Made by a program: the position numbers and the translations under genes. A stretch of 32,190 bases of DNA, taken from Promineifilum sp. Its GTDB lineage: Bacteria > Chloroflexota > Anaerolineae > Promineifilales > Promineifilaceae. The DNA lies in contig JACFOH010000005.1 of NCBI GenBank assembly GCA_019454405.1, positions 1 through 32,190 of the forward strand. The letters are read 5' to 3'. This document shows positions 6,992-14,470 of the stretch, one piece after another (the stretch's first letter is position 1; each line of letters starts with the position of its first letter). Below the pieces are notes generated by a model. It did no database searches. It saw nothing but the letters and a program-made list of their open reading frames with translations, and was not told the DNA's origin.

Positions 6992-9622
6992 CTACTTCAC
7001 ATCATAGCGCAGGATCTCTTGGCCGGCGGCGTTGCGCACAACCAGTTGCAGGGAGAAACCCACGAACTCAAACGACGTCGCCGCACGCAAGGCAAGGAGA
7101 TAAGCCGCTTCCTGATCCATGAGCCCGAGCGGATCTGGGCACATGATATTGGTTTGAGTCAGTTCACTGATGGTGATCTGGCCGTTGTTGGCCGTATACC
7201 GGCCGTTGTAACTGTTGCAGCCACCGGAACCGTTCAGCGTGCCGTCGTTATTAAAGGTGACGGTGATGGTCGACCCGCTCAAGAGTTCGGCCTCATTCAG
7301 GCTCGCCAGCTGGAAGGTTTTGCCCGCCAGCGGGTTCGTCACCGGCGCCTCAGTGACTAAAACAGATTGATCGCGCGAGACCGACTGGCCGCCAGCGGTG
7401 CTAGCCACCAACTGATAGACGTAAGTGCCGGAGTAGGCCAGGCAATCCTGGGCCGAACCGGTCAGCGCCGCGTTATCCAGCACGAGGACGTTGTTGCGCA
7501 ACAACCTCACCAGCCAGGTCGCGCCGCTGGCGCTCCAGTTGATCTGCACGCATTGGCCGGCCTGTATCTGCGACGGCGTCACAGTGAACGTGTCGATAAT
7601 CGGCAGGACAGGCGGCGCGGTGGGCACGGGCGTGGCCGTCGCCGGACTGACGACGCTCACATACTTGAGAGCCTGGCTGGTGCCGCCGGGGCCGGTAGCT
7701 TGCAGCCGGTATTCGATCGTCGTCGGCTGGCCGCCGGTACAATCCTGGGTATTGCCGCGCGAGGGAGCGTTCTCCCAGATCACACGGAATTGATTACTCA
7801 GCGTGACGCGATTGACGCTACCTTGTACGTCCCATTGCAGCTGAACGCATTGACCCGTCGTCACTTGCGACGGCGAGGCGGAGAACTGGGCGATCGTCGG
7901 CGCATTGACGTTCGGCCGCACCGTGATAACGCTCTGCCGCTCCTCAACGGTTCCGTTCGGATTCAGCACGCGCAAGAAATAGACCGTGGTCGCCGAAGGG
8001 CAGGCCACGCGATTGCCAACCGGCTGAACCTGGCTGTTCTGCCATACCTCGCCCTGGGCATAGAAGTAGACGGCCGATGCGTTCTGCACGTTCCAGGCAA
8101 AGGTGACGCACTCGCCCTGAAGGATATCGTTCCGGTTGACGCTGAACTGGATGCTGGGCGACGGCGTCTGGGTGGGGGCCGGGGTAGCTGTCGGCGAGGC
8201 GGGCACGGTGATGCCGACCCAGATGCGATCGCCAAACGGCTGGTTCAGATTGTCAACCATCTGCCAGACGCCCTGATAAACGCCAGGGGCCAGCGGCGCC
8301 ACAAGGTTGACGAAGATGTCGTATTGCCCGCCGGGCGATACGGCGCCCTGGACGGGCGTCGGTTGGCCGCCCATACTCGCGCCGGGCACGTTGCCGCTGA
8401 CGAAGACAAGCCGGTAGGCCGTCGTCCAGGCACACGTGCCGCTGTTCTGAATGCGCCAGCCCTTGCTGAACGCCTGGCCGGGGCTGACCGGCGGCGGTGA
8501 CTGCATATTGTTATCTTGCAGGTTCAAATCGGCGACAAAACGCATGCCGTTCACGCAAGCCGGCGCCGTGGGCTGGACGGGCGGCGGTTCAACGGGTGTG
8601 GCGATGATGGGCGGTGGTGTGAGGATGCTGCCCGGATTGACGTTCAGATATTGCTGAGCCAGCTGGGCGATGCGCCCTTCGTTCTGCAGTTGGGTCAAGG
8701 CCAGATCGATCTGCGTGCGCAGCGCGTTGGCGCCGGTGCGCACGGCGATGGCGTAGCGCTGCGGATTGATTCCGCCGCCCACCAGCCGCACGCCGCCCTG
8801 GGTCGCCGTAAGCTCGGCCACGCGCCGATCTGTGATGACCAGATCCAGCCGCTGTTCCCGCAGGTCGCGCACGGCCGCGTCGACTGTCTCATAGACAAAC
8901 AGATTGTTCGGCTGGGTGATGCCCGTGTCGATCAGATCGCGCTGCAGCCAGACTTGATAGACGCTGCCCCGCTGCACGCCGATACGACGGCCGGCCATAT
9001 CCGATAGAGATTGAACTGATGCGATGGGAGAGTCATCGCGCGCCAGGATGCCCTCTTCACCGATCCAGTAGATATTACTGAAATCAACCAGCGCGTCGCG
9101 TTCGGGCGTGATGCTGATCGCGGCGATGGCGACGTCGATCTGTCCCGTATTGAGCGCATCGAACAGGCTGTCAAACGCCATGTCCCTGATATCGGCTCCC
9201 ACTCCCAGACGATTAGCGATGTTGTTGATAACGGCTACATCAAAACCGTCGGGCTGGAACTGATCGTTGCGAAAAGAAAAGGGCGGGTAGTCGAGAGACG
9301 TACCCACGACCATCCGGCCGGCCGTGCGGACGCGGCTCCAGGAGGTATCGGTTGATTCCGAGGTCGGGGTTGGGCGAGCGATAATACCGCCGCCCCGACC
9401 GCTAAACAGGAAATAATAGAGCAACAGACCGGTGATAACCGCGGCGATGGCGATGAGGGCGAAGAGGAGCCAGGTCATTCCCCAGCGATTCAAGCCTTGC
9501 CCACCCCCATCGACGGTGTAGGTTTGCTCGGGCGGAGCCGCATGATAGGCGCGCGTGTCCGCTTCAAAAGCGGATTGATCTCGGTCGTAATTTGATCCGG
9601 CATCATCGAGGTTATTTGTCAT
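6992..9622 (-). CDS. Membrane-anchored solute-binding receptor with FW, three Ig-like and META domains
   Basis: An 876-residue protein. The ATG at 9622 is preferred because AGGGGG lies six bases before it. Order by residue: cytoplasmic tail 1-48; one transmembrane helix 49-73; a Thr/Ser linker; a periplasmic amino-acid-type binding domain (SBP family 3) about 100-330, with 'VVGTSLDYPPFSF', 'GFDVAVINNIA' and 'AIAAISITPER'; a Pro/Thr linker; an NBR1-like FW domain about 356-473 ('GWRIQNSGTCAWT', 'FGDRIWVGITV'); three Ig-like domains about 489-569, 574-658 and 674-758, each with a paired Cys; and a META/HslJ-like domain about 764-874 ('GSGGCNSYNGRYT'). It is a paralogue of the gene upstream. No permease or ATPase is adjacent, so a sensor or scavenging receptor is more likely than an ABC importer component. 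Ligand unknown. Confidence 0.85.
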   Translation of the reverse strand: MTNNLDDAGSNYDRDQSAFEADTRAYHAAPPEQTYTVDGGGQGLNRWGMTWLLFALIAIAAVITGLLLYYFLFSGRGGGIIARPTPTSESTDTSWSRVRTAGRMVVGTSLDYPPFSFRNDQFQPDGFDVAVINNIANRLGVGADIRDMAFDSLFDALNTGQIDVAIAAISITPERDALVDFSNIYWIGEEGILARDDSPIASVQSLSDMAGRRIGVQRGSVYQVWLQRDLIDTGITQPNNLFVYETVDAAVRDLREQRLDLVITDRRVAELTATQGGVRLVGGGINPQRYAIAVRTGANALRTQIDLALTQLQNEGRIAQLAQQYLNVNPGSILTPPPIIATPVEPPPVQPTAPACVNGMRFVADLNLQDNNMQSPPPVSPGQAFSKGWRIQNSGTCAWTTAYRLVFVSGNVPGASMGGQPTPVQGAVSPGGQYDIFVNLVAPLAPGVYQGVWQMVDNLNQPFGDRIWVGITVPASPTATPAPTQTPSPSIQFSVNRNDILQGECVTFAWNVQNASAVYFYAQGEVWQNSQVQPVGNRVACPSATTVYFLRVLNPNGTVEERQSVITVRPNVNAPTIAQFSASPSQVTTGQCVQLQWDVQGSVNRVTLSNQFRVIWENAPSRGNTQDCTGGQPTTIEYRLQATGPGGTSQALKYVSVVSPATATPVPTAPPVLPIIDTFTVTPSQIQAGQCVQINWSASGATWLVRLLRNNVLVLDNAALTGSAQDCLAYSGTYVYQLVASTAGGQSVSRDQSVLVTEAPVTNPLAGKTFQLASLNEAELLSGSTITVTFNNDGTLNGSGGCNSYNGRYTANNGQITISELTQTNIMCPDPLGLMDQEAAYLLALRAATSFEFVGFSLQLVVRNAAGQEILRYDVK

Positions 9623-9637
9623 CAAGAACCCCCTCAA

Positions 9638-9657
9638 CATGACGATGTTATGTCATG
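9638..9657. repeat. Short inverted repeat upstream of the receptor gene
   Basis: Six-base arms CATGAC (9638-9643) and GTCATG (9652-9657), eight bases apart, lie just upstream of the start at 9622, beside its ribosome-binding site. The position would suit an operator or a 5' leader hairpin. Nothing else supports a specific regulator. Confidence 0.3.
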
Positions 9658-9735
9658 CTACAGTGTATCACAGAAGTCCAATTTTGATGAAATCAAGTTT
9701 AATTGCGGGCGATCCCGGCCTCGGCCCACCACCCG

Positions 9736-11931
9736 TCAGCGCACCACCGTCGCAACGGCTTGCTGCGACACGACCTCCCCCTGGGCATTGAACGCGTCAA
9801 CCCGATAGACATAACTACCTTCGATGCTCAGGCAATCGGTCACATTGCCACTGAACACGGCAAAATCGAGGACGAGCGTGTTATCGCGCCGTAATTGCAC
9901 CCGGCTGACGTTGCCGCTCACGCTCCAGGAGACCGTCAGGCAGTTACCGGCTGAGATACGATTGGGCACGACGATGAAACTGTTGATCACCGGCAGCCGG
10001 TTCGACGGTATCGTCGGCGTGGGCCGGCCAGGCACAGGGGTCGCTTCCACTACCGTGATATTTTCCAGAGAGCGCGACGTCCCACCCGGGCCGGTGACCT
10101 CGATGGCATAAACAACTTCACCGACAGCCGGGCAGTCGCGCGAGGTGCCGCTGAGGGGCGCGCCATTCCACAAGACCGTATCATTACGCGTGACCAGGAT
10201 ATTGGTGACGTCGCCGCTGACTCGCCAGCGCACATCCACGCAACCGCCGGCGACGATCTGCTGGTTGGGCGTGACGGTGAAGGAGTTGATAAACGGCGTA
10301 TCGGGCGCCGGATCGACATCGATACGAATGCTGCGGATGTCACTCGTGCCGTCGCTCGACACCACTCGCAGGTTGTAGAACATCGTCGCCGGGGGACATT
10401 CTGAACGTTCTCCAGACGCGGTGACCTGATTTTGCTCCGGTATCTGGCCTTGGGCATAGAAATAAACCGATTCGGCCTGAGTGACCTGCCAGATGAACTG
10501 GACGCACTCGCCCGATCGGATCGTCGTCCGGTTTGCGCTGAAGCTGATGCCGGCCGAGGGCGCGGCCGTCGCCGGCGGGGTAGGCGTCGGCTGGGCGGGC
10601 ACGGTGATGCCCACCCATATGCGATCACCAAAGAGCAGGCCGTCGGGCGCGCGCATCGACCAGAAGCCCTGATAGACGCCCGGCAGCAGCGGCGAGACGA
10701 GGTCGACCGTTATATCATAGCTCTCGCCCGGCCGTACCTGGCCCTGGATAGCCGTCGCCGCACCGCTCATACCCGCCTGGGGCACATTGCCGCCAACAGG
10801 GGTCAGCAAGTAGCCGCTGGTCCAGGTGCAGGTGCCGTTGTTCTGGATGCGCCAGGATTTCTGGAACGGTGTGCCGGGGCTGACCGGCGGGGGCGTGCGC
10901 ATACCGTCGTCATCAAGCGACAGATGGGCGATCAGCGTCATAGCGTCGATGCAGCCGGCGGCGATGGATTGCGCTCCCTCGGGCGGCACGGGGGTCGATT
11001 CGACCGGCGGCAACGGTTGTACTTCAGCCTGGTTCAGATTCAGGTAACGTTCGGCCAGGCGAACCAGCTCGCCGTCCGTCTGTAAATCGAATAGCGCCTC
11101 ATTAATGGGCGATAATAAGGTAGAACCTTTGGTGACAGCGACGGCGAACCGCTGCCGGTTCAGGCCGCGACCGGCGATCGCCAGCGAGCCGTCCTGTGCC
11201 GCGACCTCCAGGGGCAGGCTGTCGGCAACGATAACGTCGATGAATCCGGCGCGCAGATCTTCGACGGCTTTAGCGTTATCATCATAGATCAGCAGGTTAT
11301 CAGCCGGCAGGAGGCCCATCCCGACGGCCGACTCCTCCAGCCATGTCTCATAGACCGTGCCATCCTGGACGGCCACGCGCCAGGGAGCCAGATCCTCGAC
11401 ACCGGCAATGACGATGCCGTCTCCGGCGCGTGCCAAGGCCGCTCCGTCGCTGGCGAAGTAGAGGTTCGAGAAGTCCATTTGCCCCCGCCTCTGGTCGGTG
11501 ATCGAAATCGCGGCAATGGCGGCATCGATTTGCCCGACTTGCAGCGCTCCGCCGAGGCCGTCGAACGCCATATCCTTGAACTCGACCTCGACGCCCAGCC
11601 GTTCACCCAGCAGGCGGCCCAGAGCGACATCGTAGCCGTCCAGCTCGAACGCCTCGTCGTAGAAAGCGAACGGCGGGTAATCGGCCGACGTTCCGATAAT
11701 CAGGCGGCCGCGTTTCTGGACGATCGTCCATGCATCGGCCGCCGGGCCGACCGTGGCGGAAGCCGTAGCTGGAAGCGTGGCAAGCGCGACCGGCGTCGAA
11801 TCCGGCGCGGGCCTTTCGGTGGGGATGGAGCTATCAACCGTCGCTGTGGGCGATTCAGGCGGCCCGGGGCGACAGGAAACGAGAGCCAATACCGTAAGAG
11901 AGGCAAACAGCCAAAAGACAAGACGCTTCAT
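9736..11931 (-). CDS. Lipoprotein solute-binding receptor with FW and three Ig-like domains
   Basis: A 731-residue protein, paralogous to the next gene downstream. The ATG at 11931 follows GGAGAG by eight bases and begins a lipoprotein signal: a basic start, a hydrophobic stretch, then 'ALVSC' with the lipid-accepting Cys at residue 20. A disordered Pro/Thr/Ser linker leads to an SBP family 3 domain (about 70-310; 'IIGTSADYPPFAF', 'GYDVALGRLLG', 'AIAAISITDQR'), an FW domain (about 330-450; 'SWRIQNNGTCTWT', 'FGDRIWVGITV'), and three Ig-like domains with conserved Cys pairs. The C-terminal META domain of the paralogue is absent. It would be lipid-anchored at the outer face of the membrane. Only 113 bases separate the two genes, consistent with tandem duplication followed by divergence of anchor and tail. 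Ligand unknown. Confidence 0.85.
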   Translation of the reverse strand: MKRLVFWLFASLTVLALVSCRPGPPESPTATVDSSIPTERPAPDSTPVALATLPATASATVGPAADAWTIVQKRGRLIIGTSADYPPFAFYDEAFELDGYDVALGRLLGERLGVEVEFKDMAFDGLGGALQVGQIDAAIAAISITDQRRGQMDFSNLYFASDGAALARAGDGIVIAGVEDLAPWRVAVQDGTVYETWLEESAVGMGLLPADNLLIYDDNAKAVEDLRAGFIDVIVADSLPLEVAAQDGSLAIAGRGLNRQRFAVAVTKGSTLLSPINEALFDLQTDGELVRLAERYLNLNQAEVQPLPPVESTPVPPEGAQSIAAGCIDAMTLIAHLSLDDDGMRTPPPVSPGTPFQKSWRIQNNGTCTWTSGYLLTPVGGNVPQAGMSGAATAIQGQVRPGESYDITVDLVSPLLPGVYQGFWSMRAPDGLLFGDRIWVGITVPAQPTPTPPATAAPSAGISFSANRTTIRSGECVQFIWQVTQAESVYFYAQGQIPEQNQVTASGERSECPPATMFYNLRVVSSDGTSDIRSIRIDVDPAPDTPFINSFTVTPNQQIVAGGCVDVRWRVSGDVTNILVTRNDTVLWNGAPLSGTSRDCPAVGEVVYAIEVTGPGGTSRSLENITVVEATPVPGRPTPTIPSNRLPVINSFIVVPNRISAGNCLTVSWSVSGNVSRVQLRRDNTLVLDFAVFSGNVTDCLSIEGSYVYRVDAFNAQGEVVSQQAVATVVR

Positions 11932-12021
11932 GACGGCAGCTCTCCTGGATATCATCTTGCTGACCTGTGGTGACAATCTTTTCTCGCTCTACCATATCAT
12001 ACGCCAAAAAGGGCCGAAATG

Positions 12022-12049
12022 AAAAAAGCCGGGGCACACCCCCCGGCTT
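12022..12049 (-). terminator. Intrinsic terminator downstream of the coiled-coil membrane protein
   Basis: A nine-base perfect GC-rich stem (12026-12034 with 12041-12049, loop of six) is followed on the minus strand by a T run (12027-12022). It ends the leftward transcript from 12107 and separates that group from the receptor genes to its left. Confidence 0.85.
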
Positions 12050-12106
12050 CCTTGCCATAAGTTGTAAGCCAACTGATATAACCGTCGCGTCGCCGATCAT
12101 CCGGCA

Positions 12107-13090
12107 TCAATGCTTTTCGGCCCGCTTCTCCGCTTCCTCAGCTCGCTCTTCGGCTTCCTCGGCTTGCTCCTCGGCTTCCTTGATCTGTTCGCGCATCTCC
12201 TTGCGTTCTTCTTCCAGGTATTCTTCAATACTGCCCTCGACGACCTTGTCAGAGAGCATGCGATAGCCAAAGTAGATCGGCACGATCTGATAGAGAGCAA
12301 ACCATGACGCGAGGCCGATGACCACCCACTTGATGATCGTGAGGTTGGCGTTGATCTGATTGCGTGTGGCCGCCAGGGTGGTGGTAATCTGCCCGAGCAA
12401 GCGAATGTACTGATCGAGCAAAGGGATATACTGTTCAACGGTCGCGTTGATCCCGTTGATATTGCCCGCCAGCGCGTCGATATTGTCGGCAATGTTGCCC
12501 AGGTTAGTGACGGTGGTCTCGAGGTTGGCCTCCATCGCGCGAAGTTGGTCCGGCAATGGGATCAGACTTTCACCGACCGAGAGAATAGCCGAATCAAACG
12601 GCTCGCGCGGGGCATATCTAATCCCCAGATCAAACGTGAGCGGCACCGAGAAGGGGCCGACATCGAGCGTTTGATTGACTTGCAATGTGCTGAGTCGTTT
12701 CAGGGTCGAGTCGATCGACTTGGCCACGCTGGCCAGGTTGGGGAACGCGTCGTTGACCGCCTCAATGCTGTTAGGCACCGTGTCGGTTGTGACGCCCGTC
12801 ACCTGTCTCATCAGAGGCTGGGTGTCATATATGGTGACGGCCATATTGCGCGTAGCGCCGGAGACGGTCGTTAGCGCGCCGCTGGTCTCGCCAAGCGTCG
12901 CCTTGACGTTCTCCAGGCTGGCGACCGTCGTATTGACGGTCTCATCGAGCAAGTCCACGGTGGCATTCAAACCCACGCCGAACGCGTCGACCGCCCGGCT
13001 GCCGAAGTAGGCGATCCCGCCGGAGATTACCAGACCAACGATGCCGACGATAATAATGAGGAAGCCAATGATCCGTCGAAAAAAAGACAT
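12107..13090 (-). CDS. Two-TM membrane protein with long extracytoplasmic helical region and acidic coiled-coil tail
   Basis: A 327-residue protein I cannot assign to a named family. AGGAG lies six bases before the ATG. The N-terminal transmembrane helix spans about 6-30 ('IIGFLIIIVGIVGLVISGG'). A Thr/Asn/Val-rich region of about 220 residues, probably long helices resembling those in chemoreceptor ligand domains, comes next. A second transmembrane helix lies near 253-275 ('IIKWVVIGLASWFALYQIV'). The last 40 residues are an almost pure Glu/Lys/Ala heptad coiled coil. The topology suggests an extracytoplasmic helical domain with a cytoplasmic coiled coil that could oligomerise. No HAMP, kinase or methyl-accepting signalling domain is present. 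It follows mscL by 85 bases on the same strand, hinting at a membrane-tension or envelope role, which is inference. Confidence 0.75.
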   Translation of the reverse strand: MSFFRRIIGFLIIIVGIVGLVISGGIAYFGSRAVDAFGVGLNATVDLLDETVNTTVASLENVKATLGETSGALTTVSGATRNMAVTIYDTQPLMRQVTGVTTDTVPNSIEAVNDAFPNLASVAKSIDSTLKRLSTLQVNQTLDVGPFSVPLTFDLGIRYAPREPFDSAILSVGESLIPLPDQLRAMEANLETTVTNLGNIADNIDALAGNINGINATVEQYIPLLDQYIRLLGQITTTLAATRNQINANLTIIKWVVIGLASWFALYQIVPIYFGYRMLSDKVVEGSIEEYLEEERKEMREQIKEAEEQAEEAEERAEEAEKRAEKH

Positions 13091-13175
13091 GTCATTCTCC
13101 TGGATATAGTCTATGGAGGTGAGTTACAGCTATATGAAAGCATCCGGGGCGACGGCGATATTACGGCGTCGCGGA

Positions 13176-13544
13176 TCAGCGACGCTCGCGAAGCAGATCG
13201 CGAATCTCGGTCAACAGTTTTTCCTCAGCCGACGGTTCCGCGGGAGCTGCCTCTTTCTGCTTGATCACCCGGTTGACCGCGCGAACGAACAGGAACAAGA
13301 CCAGCGCGATAAGCAGGAAATTAATGATCGCTTGAATGAAATTGCCATAGGCGATCGTGGCGTCGCCCACCTTGATGGCCAACCCCGAAAAATCGATTCC
13401 GCCAACGATGGCGCCGATGACGGGCATGATGAGATCATCGACCAGAGATGTCACAATGGCCGTGAATGCCGCCCCAATGATGACGGCCACAGCCAGATCC
13501 AACACATTACCGCGCGAAATGAACTCCTTGAACTCTTTGAACAT
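13176..13544 (-). CDS. mscL: Large-conductance mechanosensitive channel
   Basis: A 122-residue protein with the full MscL layout. A short amphipathic N-terminus '[19 protein letters not shown]' leads to the first transmembrane helix, which contains '[18 protein letters not shown]'. A periplasmic loop follows, then a second helix around residues 67-91 ('[18 protein letters not shown]') and a C-terminal cytoplasmic helix ending '[15 protein letters not shown]'. The channel opens under membrane tension to release solutes during hypo-osmotic shock. The ATG at 13544 is chosen because GGGAGGTGAT is centred about eight bases upstream; the GTG at 13553 lies inside that ribosome-binding site. It sits among envelope-protein genes on the same strand, with a large hairpin in its leader. 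Confidence 0.95.
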   Translation of the reverse strand: MFKEFKEFISRGNVLDLAVAVIIGAAFTAIVTSLVDDLIMPVIGAIVGGIDFSGLAIKVGDATIAYGNFIQAIINFLLIALVLFLFVRAVNRVIKQKEAAPAEPSAEEKLLTEIRDLLRERR

Positions 13545-13591
13545 TTTTATCACCTCCCTGTTTAATACCTTCTTCCCGGCAAAATACCATT

Positions 13592-13635
13592 CTTCGGGGG
13601 GCGCCTCATACCTGTATCAGGGCGCCACCCCGAAG
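13592..13635. terminator. Large hairpin between the Gly-rich protein gene and mscL
   Basis: Arms 13592-13605 and 13620-13635 form a near-perfect GC-rich stem (one bulged base), with a further short ATAC/GTAT pairing inside the loop. On the minus strand it lies between the stop at 13660 and the mscL start. It could be a terminator with a poor T tail or an attenuator in the mscL leader. The T-rich sequence on the plus side (TTATTTTAT) favours plus-strand termination, though no plus-strand gene ends here. Confidence 0.5.
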
Positions 13636-13659
13636 TTATTTTATCCCGTCAAAGAACCG

Positions 13660-14409
13660 CTACTTGGCCGGTTTCTTCTTGGAGGCCGCCTTGGTCGATT
13701 TTGACGCGGGCTTCTTTGGCTTGGCCTCCTTAGCGGGGGCCGCGCTTTCTTCGGACGCGGCCTGTTCGCCGGCAGCGGCCATGAGGCCCAGCGTCTGCTG
13801 CAGATGGCCGATCGCCTCATCCTCGCTGATACCCATCTGCTCGGACAATTGGCTGGGGACGCCGCTGGAGCGGATAAAGTCGGGATCGGCCAGAGCGTCG
13901 ATACCGACGCTACGGTCGCCGGTCTTTTTCTTGGCCGCGGAAGACGTCAGCAGGCCGAGAGCGCCCATGATGAGCATATTAGCCATCTGTTCGGAGATGC
14001 CCAGCTTCTCGGCCAGAACGTTGGCGAAAGGCAGCGAGACGCCGCCGGCGCCGAGCAATCCGCCAAGTAATCCGCCCATGCCGGCCGAGCCGGCGGGGCT
14101 GCTCGCGGCGCCGCCCAACAGGCTACCCAACAGGCCACCCATGCCACTTGGCTCCGGTTGCGCGGGAGCAGCGCCGCCGCCCCCCATCAACCCGCCAAGC
14201 AAGGCTCCGAGATCACCCGCGCCGCCGGCTGGCGGCTGTGCGGGCGCAGTGCCACCGCCGCCCATCAACCCACCGAGGAGCGAACCGAGGTCGCCCCCGC
14301 CGCCACCGCCCAACAGACTGCCGAGCAAATCACCGGCCGCGCCCTTTTCTCCGGAATCCTTTTTCTCCGGCTGGTCGCCGGACAACAAATCCATAAAGTC
14401 GTTACCCAT
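13660..14409 (-). CDS. Gly-rich repeat protein with Lys/Ala-rich tail (YidB/DUF937-like)
   Basis: A 249-residue low-complexity protein; GGGAG precedes the ATG by a normal distance. Residues about 25-125 are repeats built on 'LLGGLMGGGG' alternating with Pro/Ala/Gln spacers, ending with a run of 'MGGLLGGLLG'. The middle (about 130-210) looks folded: 'FANVLAEKLGISEQMANMLI' and 'LSEQMGISEDEAIGHLQQT' resemble the paired helices of DUF937/YidB-type proteins. The last 35 residues are Lys/Ala/Ser/Pro-rich ('KPKKPASKSTKAASKKKPAK'), a histone-H1-like basic tail. No signal peptide or transmembrane segment is clear. Function unknown; the basic tail could bind nucleic acid or acidic polymers. It sits in a leftward run between the fasciclin protein and mscL. 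Confidence 0.75.
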   Translation of the reverse strand: MGNDFMDLLSGDQPEKKDSGEKGAAGDLLGSLLGGGGGGDLGSLLGGLMGGGGTAPAQPPAGGAGDLGALLGGLMGGGGAAPAQPEPSGMGGLLGSLLGGAASSPAGSAGMGGLLGGLLGAGGVSLPFANVLAEKLGISEQMANMLIMGALGLLTSSAAKKKTGDRSVGIDALADPDFIRSSGVPSQLSEQMGISEDEAIGHLQQTLGLMAAAGEQAASEESAAPAKEAKPKKPASKSTKAASKKKPAK

Positions 14410-14470
14410 CGCTAAATTCTCCCTATCTCAAGATGTCTAAAGTTGTTATTCAAAAAATTGTGCCGGCGCT

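Noticed and set aside
7367..8500. Plus-strand open frame of about 377 codons opposite the large receptor gene
   Set aside because: Shadow of the SBP-FW-Ig protein; composition is Arg/His-rich and without motifs.
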